Source of the DNA: Microbacterium sp. Leaf320
GTDB taxonomy: Bacteria; Actinomycetota; Actinomycetes; Actinomycetales; Microbacteriaceae
NCBI RefSeq assembly: GCF_001423485.1
Contig: NZ_LMOD01000003.1
Coordinates: forward strand, 248,001-312,000
Length of the DNA: 64,000 bases
Direction of reading: 5' to 3'
Each line of letters opens with the position of its first letter. The first letter of the stretch is position 1. A program made the translations under genes and the position numbers. Shown piece after piece: positions 32,700-42,334 of this stretch. Below the pieces are notes generated by a model. It was not told where the DNA came from. It did not search any database and saw nothing but the letters and a program-made list of their open reading frames with translations.

Positions 32700-32930
32700 C
32701 TCCTGCGCCTGCACGCTCGGGTAGCGCTGGCTCGTCGGCACTCTGCTCTCGGGGCACCATGTAGCTCGGGTACGTTGTGCGGTCTGACCGGGAGGGCGAC
32801 GAGCCTGGAAGGCGAATCCTCTCGGGTGTCGTCAGCGGGCTTCTTCGACGACCTGTCCGAGGTTACCGGAAGATAACGATCCTGTCACCCTGTGAACCTG
32901 GCAATCCTCGGAGAGGCGGAATCACGCGGT
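32700..32930 (-). promoter_or_regulatory. Structured 5' leader of the M23 peptidase gene
   Basis: On the minus strand the leader contains GTTATC-TTCC-GGTAAC (a perfect six-pair hairpin), flanked by CCGAGG and CCTCGG, and later GACGAC and CTCGTCG segments that can pair. Actinobacterial cell-wall hydrolases often carry c-di-AMP (ydaO) riboswitches, and the CCGGTAACC and GGGTGA elements recall that class. However, the conserved AGCTNACCTCG block is not evident, so the class is left open. Confidence 0.4.
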
Positions 32931-32967
32931 TCTCAGGGTCGATCTCGCCTCGAAGCCCGGCTCGGAT

Positions 32968-33669
32968 TCAGGCGGGCTCGCCCACGAGGAAGATGTGGGA
33001 CGCGAGTTCGACGGGAAGTTCGAGCCCGTCTTCCTTGCCCTCCATCTGGATCAGCACGTAGCCCTCGTTGAAGCGGTAGTCGCCCTTGGCGCCGGGCACG
33101 ACTCCAGCGTCGCGAAGCTGTTCGAGCAGCTCCGGGTCGACCTGAGCGGGCTCGGCGAGGCGGCGGACGGTGCCCTCGATCGGAGCGCCGGCGGCATTCA
33201 GCTTCTGCACGAGACCGATGACGCCCTCGTCGAAGGTACGCGCAGGGGTGTCGCCCAGCTGGTCGAGGCCGGGGATCGGGTTGCCGTAAGGCGACTCGGT
33301 CGGGTGGCCGAGCAGTTCGACGAGTCGACGCTCGACCTGCTCGCTCATGACGTGCTCCCAGCGGCAGGCCTCTTCGTGCACGTACGCCCAGTCGAGACCG
33401 ATGACGTCGGACAGCAGGCGCTCGGCGAGTCGGTGCTTGCGCATGACGTCGACGGCCTTACGTCGACCGGCGTCGGTCAGCTCGAGCGTGCGGTCTTCGG
33501 AGACGACGACGAGACCGTCCCGCTCCATGCGCCCGACGGTCTGCGAGACCGTGGGACCCGAGTGGCCGAGGCGCTCGGAGATGCGTGCACGCAGCGGCAC
33601 GATGTTCTCCTCCTCGAGTTCGAGGATGGTGCGGAGGTACATCTCCGTGGTGTCGATCAAGTCCGTCAT
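32968..33669 (-). CDS. DtxR/IdeR-family iron- or manganese-dependent regulator
   Basis: A 233-residue metalloregulator. Winged helix: MYLRTILELEEENIVPLRARISERLGHSGPTVSQTVGRMERDGLVVV. Dimerisation/metal domain: RKHRLAERLLSDVIGLDWAYVHEEACRWEHVMSEQVERRLVELLGHPTESPYGNPIPG, with the conserved His, Glu, Cys and Met ligands. A C-terminal SH3-like domain follows. Full length, so the IdeR/DtxR class is favoured over MntR, which is shorter. A TTAGGCAAGCCTA element sits in its promoter. Divergent from serC. Confidence 0.94.
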   Translation of the reverse strand: MTDLIDTTEMYLRTILELEEENIVPLRARISERLGHSGPTVSQTVGRMERDGLVVVSEDRTLELTDAGRRKAVDVMRKHRLAERLLSDVIGLDWAYVHEEACRWEHVMSEQVERRLVELLGHPTESPYGNPIPGLDQLGDTPARTFDEGVIGLVQKLNAAGAPIEGTVRRLAEPAQVDPELLEQLRDAGVVPGAKGDYRFNEGYVLIQMEGKEDGLELPVELASHIFLVGEPA

Positions 33670-33687
33670 GTGGCCCTCCGGGTCTTC

Positions 33688-33700
33688 TTAGGCAAGCCTA
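33688..33700. promoter_or_regulatory. DtxR/IdeR-like operator upstream of the dtxR-type gene
   Basis: TTAGGCAAGCCTA contains the perfect palindrome TAGGC-AA-GCCTA. It resembles the left and central part of the iron-box consensus TTAGGTTAGCCTAACCTAA. It lies 18 bases before the regulator's start and about 60 bases from serC, which suggests autoregulation. Confidence 0.55.
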
Positions 33701-33759
33701 CATTCCCGCGCGGACATCAGGGCGTCACGCGGTGAAGCGACCGGAGGGTCACGCCGTAG

Positions 33760-34881
<1,122 letters not shown>

Positions 34882-34893
34882 CACCGGGACGTC

Positions 34894-34935
34894 AACAGAA
34901 GAGGGGCCGCGTTCTCACGCGGCCCCTCTTCTGTT
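34894..34935. terminator. Bidirectional terminator between serC and the DUF3027 gene
   Basis: A perfect 18-bp stem AACAGAAGAGGGGCCGCG with a six-base loop TTCTCA, with a short T-rich run on the plus side and A-rich on the other. It separates two convergent genes. Confidence 0.92.
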
Positions 34936-34957
34936 TCTCACCTCTGTCGATCGCGAG

Positions 34958-35638
34958 TCATTCCTCGTCGTCGGAGTCGTCGTCGGTATCGGACTCGTCA
35001 TCCGCGTCCTCATCCTCGTCCTCATCCTCGTCCTCGGAATCGTCGTCGGAGTCCTCGTCGTCCGCGTCGTCGACGACGGAGTCGTCGAGCTCGTCGATGT
35101 CGACTCCGTCGAGGTCGCCGGCATGCAGCACGCGCGGCTCCGCGGCGAGGTCCTCCTCGTCGAGCTCGTCGTCGTCATCATCATCGTCGTCGTCGTCGAG
35201 ATCCTCGTCCTCTTCGAGGTCCTCGTCGAGCTCGTCGTCCTCGTCGGACTCCGCGTCGTCGGCATCACCCACGACCGCGTCGTCAGCGGCAGCCGCGGCG
35301 GCCTGCTCGGCGAGCTCCACCTGGTGAGCGCGGTACTCGGCGAGACGCTCGGCCCACGGCACCCACTCGGGAGCGAGCAGCGCACCGTCGCCGGGAAGCA
35401 GCTCGATCTCGAGAACCGTCGGCTCCTCGTCGTCGACGCGGGCGACCGTGACGGTCCAGAACCAGCCCGGGTACCCGGGGAGGCGGACCTCGAAGCGCAG
35501 CGACACCGAACCGTCCTCCTCAGGAAGGTAGTCGGCAGCGGGGCCGACGGTCGACGCCGGAGTGATCTCGTGCAACGCGGCGAGCGCGAGATCATGGGCG
35601 TCGATCAGACGCTGATCGACTTCAGGCTTCGAGGTCAT
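34958..35638 (-). CDS. DUF3027 protein with hyperacidic C-terminal tail
   Basis: A 226-residue protein. The first about 115 residues are the DUF3027 domain (AADYLPEEDGSVSLRFEVRLPGYPGWFWTVTVA, then EPTVLEIELLPGDGALLAPEWVPWAERLAEYRAHQ). From about residue 120 the rest is almost pure Asp and Glu, including a run of more than eight aspartates, ending DDSDDEE. The DNA there is a repetitive GAC/GAG-rich tract. It overlaps the end of the cold-shock gene by 17 bases, an arrangement conserved in actinobacteria. Function unknown; the tail could mimic nucleic acid. Confidence 0.85.
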   Translation of the reverse strand: MTSKPEVDQRLIDAHDLALAALHEITPASTVGPAADYLPEEDGSVSLRFEVRLPGYPGWFWTVTVARVDDEEPTVLEIELLPGDGALLAPEWVPWAERLAEYRAHQVELAEQAAAAAADDAVVGDADDAESDEDDELDEDLEEDEDLDDDDDDDDDDELDEEDLAAEPRVLHAGDLDGVDIDELDDSVVDDADDEDSDDDSEDEDEDEDEDADDESDTDDDSDDEE

Positions 35639-36002
35639 CAGCTACCTTGCGCAGTACTGCCGCGATCTTGCGGCCCTGAGCGGAAGAGGGGTATCGGCCG
35701 CGACGGAGGTCGCCGCCCATGCCGTCGAGGAGCTTCACGAGGTCCTCGACGATGATCGCCATGTCGTCAGCGGGCTTGCGCTTCGCCTTCGCGAGGCTCG
35801 GGGGCGCATCGAGCACGCGCACCGAGAGGGCCTGCAGGCCGCGCTTGCCGTCGGCGACACCGAACTCCACGCGCGCACCCGCCTTCACAGCTGCGCCTGC
35901 GGGCATGGCTGAGGCGTGCAGGAAGACGTCCTGGCCGTCATCTGTGGCGATGAAGCCGAAACCCTTGTCTTCGTCGTAGAACCTGACCTTGCCGGTGGGC
36001 AT
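35622..36002 (-). CDS. Cold-shock domain protein with C-terminal extension
   Basis: A 126-residue protein. The cold-shock domain covers residues 1-67 with the RNP motifs KGFGFIATDD and DVFLHASAM. A basic linker (LAKAKRKPADD) leads to a helical extension (DLVKLLDGMGGDLRRGRYPSSAQGRKIAAVLRKVADDLEA) not found in ordinary CspA, but typical of the actinobacterial protein next to DUF3027. It probably binds single-stranded RNA. The ATG at 36002 has GCGAGG 8 bases upstream. A 17-bp inverted repeat lies at 36031-36066, over its predicted transcription start. Confidence 0.9.
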   Translation of the reverse strand: MPTGKVRFYDEDKGFGFIATDDGQDVFLHASAMPAGAAVKAGARVEFGVADGKRGLQALSVRVLDAPPSLAKAKRKPADDMAIIVEDLVKLLDGMGGDLRRGRYPSSAQGRKIAAVLRKVADDLEA

Positions 36003-36030
36003 GGGAGAAACCTCGCTGAGTCGGTGTGGA

Positions 36031-36066
36031 GCTGGATCGGACGCACGTCCGTGCGTCCGATCCAGC
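36031..36066. repeat. 17-bp perfect inverted repeat upstream of the cold-shock gene
   Basis: GCTGGATCGGACGCACG at 36031-36047 and its exact complement at 36050-36066, with only two bases between. On the minus strand TAGGCT (plus-strand 36064-36069) overlaps the outer edge. A transcript starting about 7 bases later would therefore carry most of the hairpin at its 5' end. Confidence 0.85.
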
Positions 36067-36142
36067 CTACCGGTCGACGCCCGGGTAATCCGTAGGTCGG
36101 CGTGCGGAACCGCGGGGCGTCGCAGCGAGTAGGCTGAGGGCG

Positions 36143-36418
36143 ATGAGTACCAAGAGTCCCGAACCTGAGGTTCCCGTTCGCCGTATCGATCGCATTCTGG
36201 CGTTCTCGGCACTCGGACTCGCCGCGGCATCCATCATCTGCTTCTTCGCGATCATCATCGGCACCGCCGTCGGCATGGAGCAGGAGGACTTCGGTGCGGG
36301 CGTCTGGCCGTTCATCGCCGCCATCCCCTATTGGGGCCTTCCCGTGGCATTCGCGATGATCATCGCACTCCTGATCATGAGCTTCATCCGCAAGGGGCGC
36401 GCGGCATCGCGGCCCTGA
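36143..36418 (+). CDS. Small two-helix membrane protein
   Basis: A 91-residue protein with two hydrophobic helices (ILAFSALGLAAASIICFFAIIIG and IAAIPYWGLPVAFAMIIALLIM), a basic N-terminal segment, and the tail SFIRKGRAASRP. TAGGCT lies 7 bases before the ATG. Homologues in Microbacterium are often called multidrug ABC transporter ATPase, but there is no ATPase motif and the name is unsupported. It is 10 bases before the helicase-associated gene. Confidence 0.7.
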   Translation: MSTKSPEPEVPVRRIDRILAFSALGLAAASIICFFAIIIGTAVGMEQEDFGAGVWPFIAAIPYWGLPVAFAMIIALLIMSFIRKGRAASRP

Positions 36419-36428
36419 GAGATCCGGC

Positions 36429-38138
36429 ATGAGCACACACGCCCGACCGCTGGCCGAATGGCTGTCTGCGGCGAGCGACGAGCAGCTGGCCTCGCTCTTC
36501 TCGGCTCGGCGAGTGCGACCGGATGCCGGGTGGCAGGATTTCTTCGACGCGGCCGAGGCGCTGCTCGACCCGGGGTCTCTCGCCCGCATCCTTCCCGCTC
36601 TCACGCACGACGAGGCGACGGCGCTGATCGCCGCCGTTGTCGAGCCCTCCGCCGAGGGGACGCCGAAGCGTGCGACTCTCGAGAGCCTCGCGCTTCTTGG
36701 GCCTGACGGCTCACCCTTCCCTCCCGTGATCGCGGCGCTCGCCGACCGCGCCGCACCGACGCCGTTCGATGTCTCCCCGCCACAGGCGGCGAGCGAGGCC
36801 GACACGGCTCACGCTGCAGAGCGCGCGTTCACGACCGTGGCTGCGATCGCCGATCTGCTGCTCCTCGCACGGGAGAAGCCCTTCGCTCTGCTCACCGGGG
36901 GCACTGTCAGCGCCGGCGAGAAGCGTCTGCTGGCTGAATCCGGTGTCGCGGCTGAATCCGTCGATGCCCTCATCGCCATCGCCGATGACTCCGATCTGGT
37001 CGCGCCCGACGGCAGGCGTCTGCGCACGACCGGACGCGCAGAGGAGTGGCTGAGGTCGTCCGTGGCCGATCGATGGAGCACTCTGGTGACCGGGTTCCGC
37101 GACGCTCTTCCCCGCGGAGTGCGCACGGACGACGGCGGATGGCTCCCCACGACCACCTGGTCGCAGGCACATCCCTGGGATCCGACCTGGGCCGAACACG
37201 GCGAGGTGCTTCTCGAGCGCGCGCGGCTGCTCGGTCTGATCACCGACGACGGCAGCGAACCCGTATGGGCCGCGTCGCTGCGGCAGGGCGGGAGCATCGA
37301 GTCCGCCCCACTCACGAACCTGCTGCCGAGCGAGGTCGATCGGATCTTCCTGCAGAACGATCTGAGCGCGATCTCCCCCGGCCCGCTCGCCCCTGCACTC
37401 GACGTGCGTCTGCGCACGATCGCCGCCCGTGAATCGGCGGCGCAGGCATCCACCTACCGTTTCACTCCCGAGTCGATCGCCCATGCTCTCGTCGCCGGCG
37501 AGAGCGAAGAATCGATCCTCGCGTTCCTCGAGTCGCTGTCGCTCACCGGTATCCCCCAGCCGCTGCGGTACCTCGTCTCGCAGACCTCCCAGAGACATGG
37601 CCTTGTCCGGGTGTCCACCGACTCCGAGACCGGACGCACCCGCATCGAGAGCAGCGACCCGCATCTGATCGAGGCGATGGCGGTCGACCAGGGCCTGCGG
37701 TCGCTCGCGCTGACGAAGCACGTCGCCGCGCTCTCGACGAGGGTCGGACGCGACACCGTGTACTGGGCACTGACGGATGCGCGCTATCCCGCGACGCTCG
37801 TGGCCGAGGACGGCACCGCGATCGCCGGCGAGCGCAACCCGGTGGTCCACGCAGCGCCCGAGAGCGCCGCCGATTACGCGCCTCTCATCGCCGCCCTCCG
37901 CTCGCATCAGGGTCCGGATGCGGATGCTGCCTGGCTCGATCGCGAGCTCGAGGCCGCGGTGCGGGCGAAAGCGGTGCTTCGCGTCAGCGTGGGAATGCCC
38001 GACGGATCGACACGGGAGCTGATCCTCGAGGCGACAGGGCTCGGCGGCGGACGCCTGCGCGGACGAGATCGCGCGGCAGACGTCGAGCGCACGCTTCCGG
38101 TGTCGAGCATCCGCGCCGCCACCGTGATCGCGCAGTAA
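36429..38138 (+). CDS. Helicase-associated (XPB/Ssl2-like N-terminal type) domain protein
   Basis: A 569-residue protein lacking helicase NTPase motifs. It shows the actinobacterial helicase-associated layout: N-terminal winged-helix-like repeats (RPLAEWLSAASDEQLASLFSARR), a middle stretch with LPSEVDRIFLQNDLSAISPGPL, and a C-terminal domain with YRFTPESIAHALVAGESEESILAFLESLSLTGIPQPLRYLV. It sits 11 bases before the XPB helicase gene, the normal gene pair in this phylum. It probably works with XPB in DNA repair or transcription, but the role is not established. Confidence 0.88.
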   Translation: MSTHARPLAEWLSAASDEQLASLFSARRVRPDAGWQDFFDAAEALLDPGSLARILPALTHDEATALIAAVVEPSAEGTPKRATLESLALLGPDGSPFPPVIAALADRAAPTPFDVSPPQAASEADTAHAAERAFTTVAAIADLLLLAREKPFALLTGGTVSAGEKRLLAESGVAAESVDALIAIADDSDLVAPDGRRLRTTGRAEEWLRSSVADRWSTLVTGFRDALPRGVRTDDGGWLPTTTWSQAHPWDPTWAEHGEVLLERARLLGLITDDGSEPVWAASLRQGGSIESAPLTNLLPSEVDRIFLQNDLSAISPGPLAPALDVRLRTIAARESAAQASTYRFTPESIAHALVAGESEESILAFLESLSLTGIPQPLRYLVSQTSQRHGLVRVSTDSETGRTRIESSDPHLIEAMAVDQGLRSLALTKHVAALSTRVGRDTVYWALTDARYPATLVAEDGTAIAGERNPVVHAAPESAADYAPLIAALRSHQGPDADAAWLDRELEAAVRAKAVLRVSVGMPDGSTRELILEATGLGGGRLRGRDRAADVERTLPVSSIRAATVIAQ

Positions 38139-38149
38139 ACTGGACAGCT

Positions 38150-39790
38150 ATGTCTGATGGCCCCCTGATCGTCCAGAGCGATCGCACCGTGCTGCTCGAA
38201 GTCGCCCACGCGGATGCCGAGAGCGCCCGCCACGAGTTGGCGATCTTCGCCGAGCTCGAGCGCGCGCCCGAGCACATCCACACCTACCGAATCACCCGCC
38301 TCGGCCTGTGGAACGCGCGCGCCGCCGGGCACACCGCCGAGGACATGCTCGAGACGCTCGACCGCTGGTCGCGATTCCCCGTGCCCCCGTCGGTCGCCGT
38401 GGACCTGCGCGAGACCGTCAACCGCTACGGACGCCTCGTGATCGAGCGCGACGACGAGGGCACCCTGATCCTGCGCTCGACCGATCCGGCTGTGCTCGCC
38501 CAGGTCGCGAACAACAAGCGCATCCAGCCGCTGCTGATCGGCCACCCGGCCCCCGACACGTTCGTCGTCGACGCCTGGGCGCGCGGTCAGATCAAGCAGG
38601 AGCTGCTCAAGATCGGCTGGCCCGCCGAGGACCTCGCCGGGTACACGCCCGGCACCCCGCACGAGATCGAGCTGGCCGAGGACGGGTGGGCGATCCGCCC
38701 CTACCAGCAGGATGCCGTCGACGCGTTCTCCAAGGACGGATCCGGCGTCGTGGTGCTGCCCTGCGGCGCAGGCAAGACGATCGTGGGCGCCGGCGCCATG
38801 GCGGCTACGAAGACGACCACTCTGATCCTCGTGACCAACACCGTCTCCGCACGCCAGTGGCGCGACGAGCTGCTCAAGCGGACGAGCCTCACCCCCGAGG
38901 AGATCGGTGAGTATTCCGGTCAGGCCAAGGAGGTCAAGCCGGTCACGATCGCGACCTACCAGATCCTCACGGCGAAGCGAAAGGGCGAGTACGCGCACCT
39001 GGCTCTCCTGGATGCTCTCGACTGGGGTCTCATCGTCTACGACGAGGTGCACCTCCTCCCCGCTCCCGTCTTCAAGTTGACCGCCGACCTGCAGGCGCGG
39101 CGCCGGATCGGCCTCACCGCCACGCTCGTCCGCGAGGACGGCCGCGAGGGCGACGTGTTCAGCCTCATCGGCCCCAAGCGCTTCGATGCGCCCTGGAAGC
39201 AGATCGAGGCTCAGGGCTTCATCTCCCCCGCCGTCTGCTACGAGGTTCGGGTCGACCTGCCGCCGGATGACCGGCTCGAGTACGCCGCGGCGACCGACGA
39301 CGAGCGCTACCGGCTCGCAGCCTCCGCCCCGGCGAAGATCGACGCCGTGCGCGAGCTCATCGCGAAGCACAAGGACGAGCGGATCCTCGTGATCGGACAG
39401 TACCTCGACCAGCTCGACTCGCTGTCGCAGTCGCTGAACGCGCCGCAGATCACCGGCGCCACGCCCATCGACGAGCGCGAAGAGCTCTACCGCGCCTTCC
39501 GCGAGGGAGAGATCTCGCTGCTCGTCGTGTCGAAGGTCGCGAACTTCTCGATCGACCTCCCCGAGGCATCCGTCGCGATCCAGGTATCCGGCTCGTTCGG
39601 CTCACGCCAGGAGGAGGCGCAGCGACTCGGCCGGCTCCTCCGCCCCAAGCAGTCGGGCCGCACCGCGAGCTTCTACACGCTGGTCGCGCGCGACACGATC
39701 GACCAGGACTACGCGCAGAACCGCCAACGGTTCCTCGCCGAGCAGGGGTACAGCTACACGATCATGGATGCCGACGCGATCGCTGCCTGA
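38150..39790 (+). CDS. DNA repair helicase XPB
   Basis: A 546-residue SF2 helicase of the XPB family (3'-5' DNA unwinding). After a damage-recognition-like N terminus come: Q-like motif IRPYQQDAVDAF; Walker A VLPCGAGKTIVG; motif Ia; DEAH-type box YDEVHLLP; TATLVRED; the RED-like loop; C-terminal motifs LVVSKVANFSIDLPEASVAIQVSG; and motif VI EAQRLGRLLRPK. All catalytic residues are intact, in contrast to the large protein at 12715-16434. TAAACT lies 8 bases before the ATG, so it can also be transcribed separately from the upstream gene. Confidence 0.95.
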   Translation: MSDGPLIVQSDRTVLLEVAHADAESARHELAIFAELERAPEHIHTYRITRLGLWNARAAGHTAEDMLETLDRWSRFPVPPSVAVDLRETVNRYGRLVIERDDEGTLILRSTDPAVLAQVANNKRIQPLLIGHPAPDTFVVDAWARGQIKQELLKIGWPAEDLAGYTPGTPHEIELAEDGWAIRPYQQDAVDAFSKDGSGVVVLPCGAGKTIVGAGAMAATKTTTLILVTNTVSARQWRDELLKRTSLTPEEIGEYSGQAKEVKPVTIATYQILTAKRKGEYAHLALLDALDWGLIVYDEVHLLPAPVFKLTADLQARRRIGLTATLVREDGREGDVFSLIGPKRFDAPWKQIEAQGFISPAVCYEVRVDLPPDDRLEYAAATDDERYRLAASAPAKIDAVRELIAKHKDERILVIGQYLDQLDSLSQSLNAPQITGATPIDEREELYRAFREGEISLLVVSKVANFSIDLPEASVAIQVSGSFGSRQEEAQRLGRLLRPKQSGRTASFYTLVARDTIDQDYAQNRQRFLAEQGYSYTIMDADAIAA

Positions 39791-39891
39791 GCGCTCGGCC
39801 GGGGCTTCGGGCAGCCGGGTACGCGGTGGGCGAAACCGCCGCTCCGAAGGATAATCAGCATCCCCATGGCCGAAGTCACCATAATGGGGTC

Positions 39892-40578
39892 ATGACTGAT
39901 GCGCGCATCCTGGTCGTCGACGACGAACCCAACATCCGCGACCTGCTCTCCACAGGTCTCAGCTTCGCCGGGTTCCAGGTGAAGACGGTCGCCAACGGCG
40001 CCGCCACCATCTCGGCCGTGCTGGAGGAAGAACCGGACCTCATCATCCTCGATGTCATGCTCCCCGACATGAACGGCTTCAGCGTGACCAAGCGCCTGCG
40101 CGGCGCCGGGTTCACCGCTCCGATCCTGTTCCTGACGGCGAAGGACGGCACCGACGACAAGATCGAGGGTCTCAACGCGGGCGGCGACGACTACGTCACC
40201 AAGCCGTTCAGCCTCGACGAGATCGTCGCGCGCGCCCAGGCGATCCTGCGGCGCACGATGCAGGCCGACGAGGAGTCGATCATCCGCGCCGGTGAGCTGT
40301 CGATGGACCAGGACACCCACGACGTGCACGTCGGCAAGGAATCGATCGAGCTGAGCCCGACCGAGTTCAAGCTGCTGCGCTACCTGATGCTCAACCCGAA
40401 CCGGGTGCTGTCGAAAGCGCAGATCCTCGACCACGTCTGGGAGTACGACTTCAACGGCGACGCCGGCATCGTCGAGAGCTACATCTCGTACCTCCGCCGC
40501 AAGATCGACCCGCACACTGAAGAGTCCGTGATCCAGACGAAGCGCGGCTTCGGCTACATGCTCAAGGTCGGCAAGTAG
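39892..40578 (+). CDS. OmpR-family response regulator
   Basis: A 228-residue two-component regulator. The receiver domain has acidic pair D10-D11, phospho-acceptor D54 in LIILDVMLPD, and the K of DYVTKPFS. The C-terminal winged helix is ELSPTEFKLLRYLMLNPNRVLSKAQILDHVW to SYISYLRRKI. It resembles the TcrX/TrcR/PhoP group of actinobacteria. The ATG at 39892 follows CATAAT by 6 bases, suggesting a leaderless start. It forms an operon with the sensor kinase 56 bases downstream. Confidence 0.95.
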   Translation: MTDARILVVDDEPNIRDLLSTGLSFAGFQVKTVANGAATISAVLEEEPDLIILDVMLPDMNGFSVTKRLRGAGFTAPILFLTAKDGTDDKIEGLNAGGDDYVTKPFSLDEIVARAQAILRRTMQADEESIIRAGELSMDQDTHDVHVGKESIELSPTEFKLLRYLMLNPNRVLSKAQILDHVWEYDFNGDAGIVESYISYLRRKIDPHTEESVIQTKRGFGYMLKVGK

Positions 40579-40634
40579 TCCGGCTCACCGACGTCCGCTG
40601 ACGCCGCACAGCATCCGTATCCCGGGAGGTCCGC

Positions 40635-42329
40635 ATGGCGCACAAGCCTGACGCGATCACCCGCTGGTGGCGATCGATCAGCCTGCGCGCGAAGGTGACC
40701 GGTGTCACCGTCGCCGTTCTCGCCCTCGGGCTGCTGGCTGCTGGGCTCGGCACAGTGCCCATCCTTCGCAACTCGCTGATCGACAACATCGACTCCCAGC
40801 TGCCCGCCCTGGTGTCGGCCGATCTCGCCGATCGGTACTTCGAGGTGACGGTGGAGGACGGCAAGACCGTCTACACTCCCACCGACTCGCCCAGAGATTT
40901 CTTCGTCGCGATCTACGACGCGGAGGGCGTGCTCCAGACGACCACGGGAAACTCCGCCAACGGGGCACCCCTGTTCCCCTCGACGTACTCCCCGCTCGCG
41001 GTGCAGAACAACGAGGACACCCCGTTCACGCTCGACGGCACGAAGGGCACGAGCTTCCGCGCGGCTGTGGCACGAGTACCGGGCGAGGGCGACGGATCGT
41101 TGCGGATCCAGATCGTCGCGATGCCGCTGGAATACGCGGATCGCATCATCGGCCAGTACTTCGGGATCTACATCACGGTCGCGCTCGTCACGATCCTCCT
41201 CGCCGCCCTGCTGACTCGAGGACTCGTCACCCTCACCTTCCGCAGGCTCGGACAGGTCGAATCCACCGCCATGTCGATCGCCGCCGGCGACTTCACCCAG
41301 CGTCTGACGGATCTCGAGCCCACGACCGAGGTCGGCCGACTGAACAGCGCGATCAACACCATGCTGGATCGCGTCGACGGTTCGCTCGCGCAGCGCGACC
41401 GCACCGTGCAGCACATGCGGCGCTTCATCGGCGATGCCAGTCACGAGCTGCGCACACCGCTCGTCAGCGTCCGCGGCTACGCCGAGCTCTATCGGATGGG
41501 CGCGATCAAGGGCGAGGAAGACACCGCTCGAGCCATGGAGCGCATCGAGAAGGAGGCGATCCGGATGGGCGTGCTGGTCGAGGACCTCCTCGCGCTCGCC
41601 CGGCTGGACGAGGAGCGCGAGCCCGAGATCGAAGCTCTCGACCTCCGCCCGATCGCCCGTGACGCCGCCCTCGATCTGCGCGCGGCCGCACCGGCTCGCA
41701 CCGTGTCCGTGATCGACCGCACCGTCGAGGCACCGCTGATCGATGTGACCACGCGCTCGAACCCCGTCGCTCCGGCCCCACAGATCCCGGCACCGAGGGG
41801 GCTCTCCCGCGGCACGCTCGCGCGGCTGCGCAGGCGCCCTCGCAACTCGTCGGCGGAGGTGCCCGCCATCGACTTCACCGAAGCCGCGGACATCCCGGTG
41901 CGCACCCCGCCGATCGTCCTCGGCGAAGAGAACAAGGTGCGACAGGTGGTCACGAACCTGCTGGGCAACGCTCGCCGGTTCTCCCCCGAGGAGAGTCCGA
42001 TCGAGCTCATCGTCGATGCAGACCGTGTCCGAGGGACGGGGAGCATCTCGATCGTCGATCACGGCGAAGGCATCCCGCCACAGATTCGCGAGCAGATCTT
42101 CGAGCGGTTCTGGCGAGCCGACACCTCACGCGCGCGTGAGACGGGCGGTTCCGGCCTCGGACTCGCGATCGTGTCGTCGATCGTCAAAGCGCTGCACGGC
42201 AGCGTCGCAGTGTCCGAGACGCCGGGTGGCGGCGCGACCTTCACGGTGACATTCCCCCTCGCGCCGTCGCGCGCGACCCCGGCGCATCTGCTCGAGGACA
42301 CCCAGCCGCTCGAGCCTCTGGATCTCTGA
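40635..42329 (+). CDS. Membrane sensor histidine kinase, partner of the OmpR-type regulator
   Basis: A 564-residue kinase: TM1 near residues 22-42 (VTGVTVAVLALGLLAAGLG), an extracytoplasmic sensor of about 130 residues, TM2 (YFGIYITVALVTILLAALL), HAMP (TFRRLGQVESTAMSIAAGDFTQRL), and a dimerisation box with phospho-acceptor H270 in DASHELRTPLVSV. The ATPase domain has ENKVRQVVTNLLGNARRFS, VDHGEGIP and GGSGLGLAIV. Between the H box and the N box lies a Pro/Arg-rich insert of about 60 residues (SNPVAPAPQIPAPRG). The stimulus is unknown. Confidence 0.94.
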   Translation: MAHKPDAITRWWRSISLRAKVTGVTVAVLALGLLAAGLGTVPILRNSLIDNIDSQLPALVSADLADRYFEVTVEDGKTVYTPTDSPRDFFVAIYDAEGVLQTTTGNSANGAPLFPSTYSPLAVQNNEDTPFTLDGTKGTSFRAAVARVPGEGDGSLRIQIVAMPLEYADRIIGQYFGIYITVALVTILLAALLTRGLVTLTFRRLGQVESTAMSIAAGDFTQRLTDLEPTTEVGRLNSAINTMLDRVDGSLAQRDRTVQHMRRFIGDASHELRTPLVSVRGYAELYRMGAIKGEEDTARAMERIEKEAIRMGVLVEDLLALARLDEEREPEIEALDLRPIARDAALDLRAAAPARTVSVIDRTVEAPLIDVTTRSNPVAPAPQIPAPRGLSRGTLARLRRRPRNSSAEVPAIDFTEAADIPVRTPPIVLGEENKVRQVVTNLLGNARRFSPEESPIELIVDADRVRGTGSISIVDHGEGIPPQIREQIFERFWRADTSRARETGGSGLGLAIVSSIVKALHGSVAVSETPGGGATFTVTFPLAPSRATPAHLLEDTQPLEPLDL

Positions 42330-42334
42330 CCCCT

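Noticed and set aside
32691..32967. Calling the M23 leader a c-di-AMP (ydaO) riboswitch outright
   Set aside because: GGGTGA- and CCGGTAACC-like parts are present, but the near-invariant AGCTNACCTCG segment is not recognisable, so only a structured leader is claimed.
36143..36418. Multidrug ABC transporter ATPase label for the small membrane protein
   Set aside because: There is no Walker or signature motif, only two hydrophobic helices.
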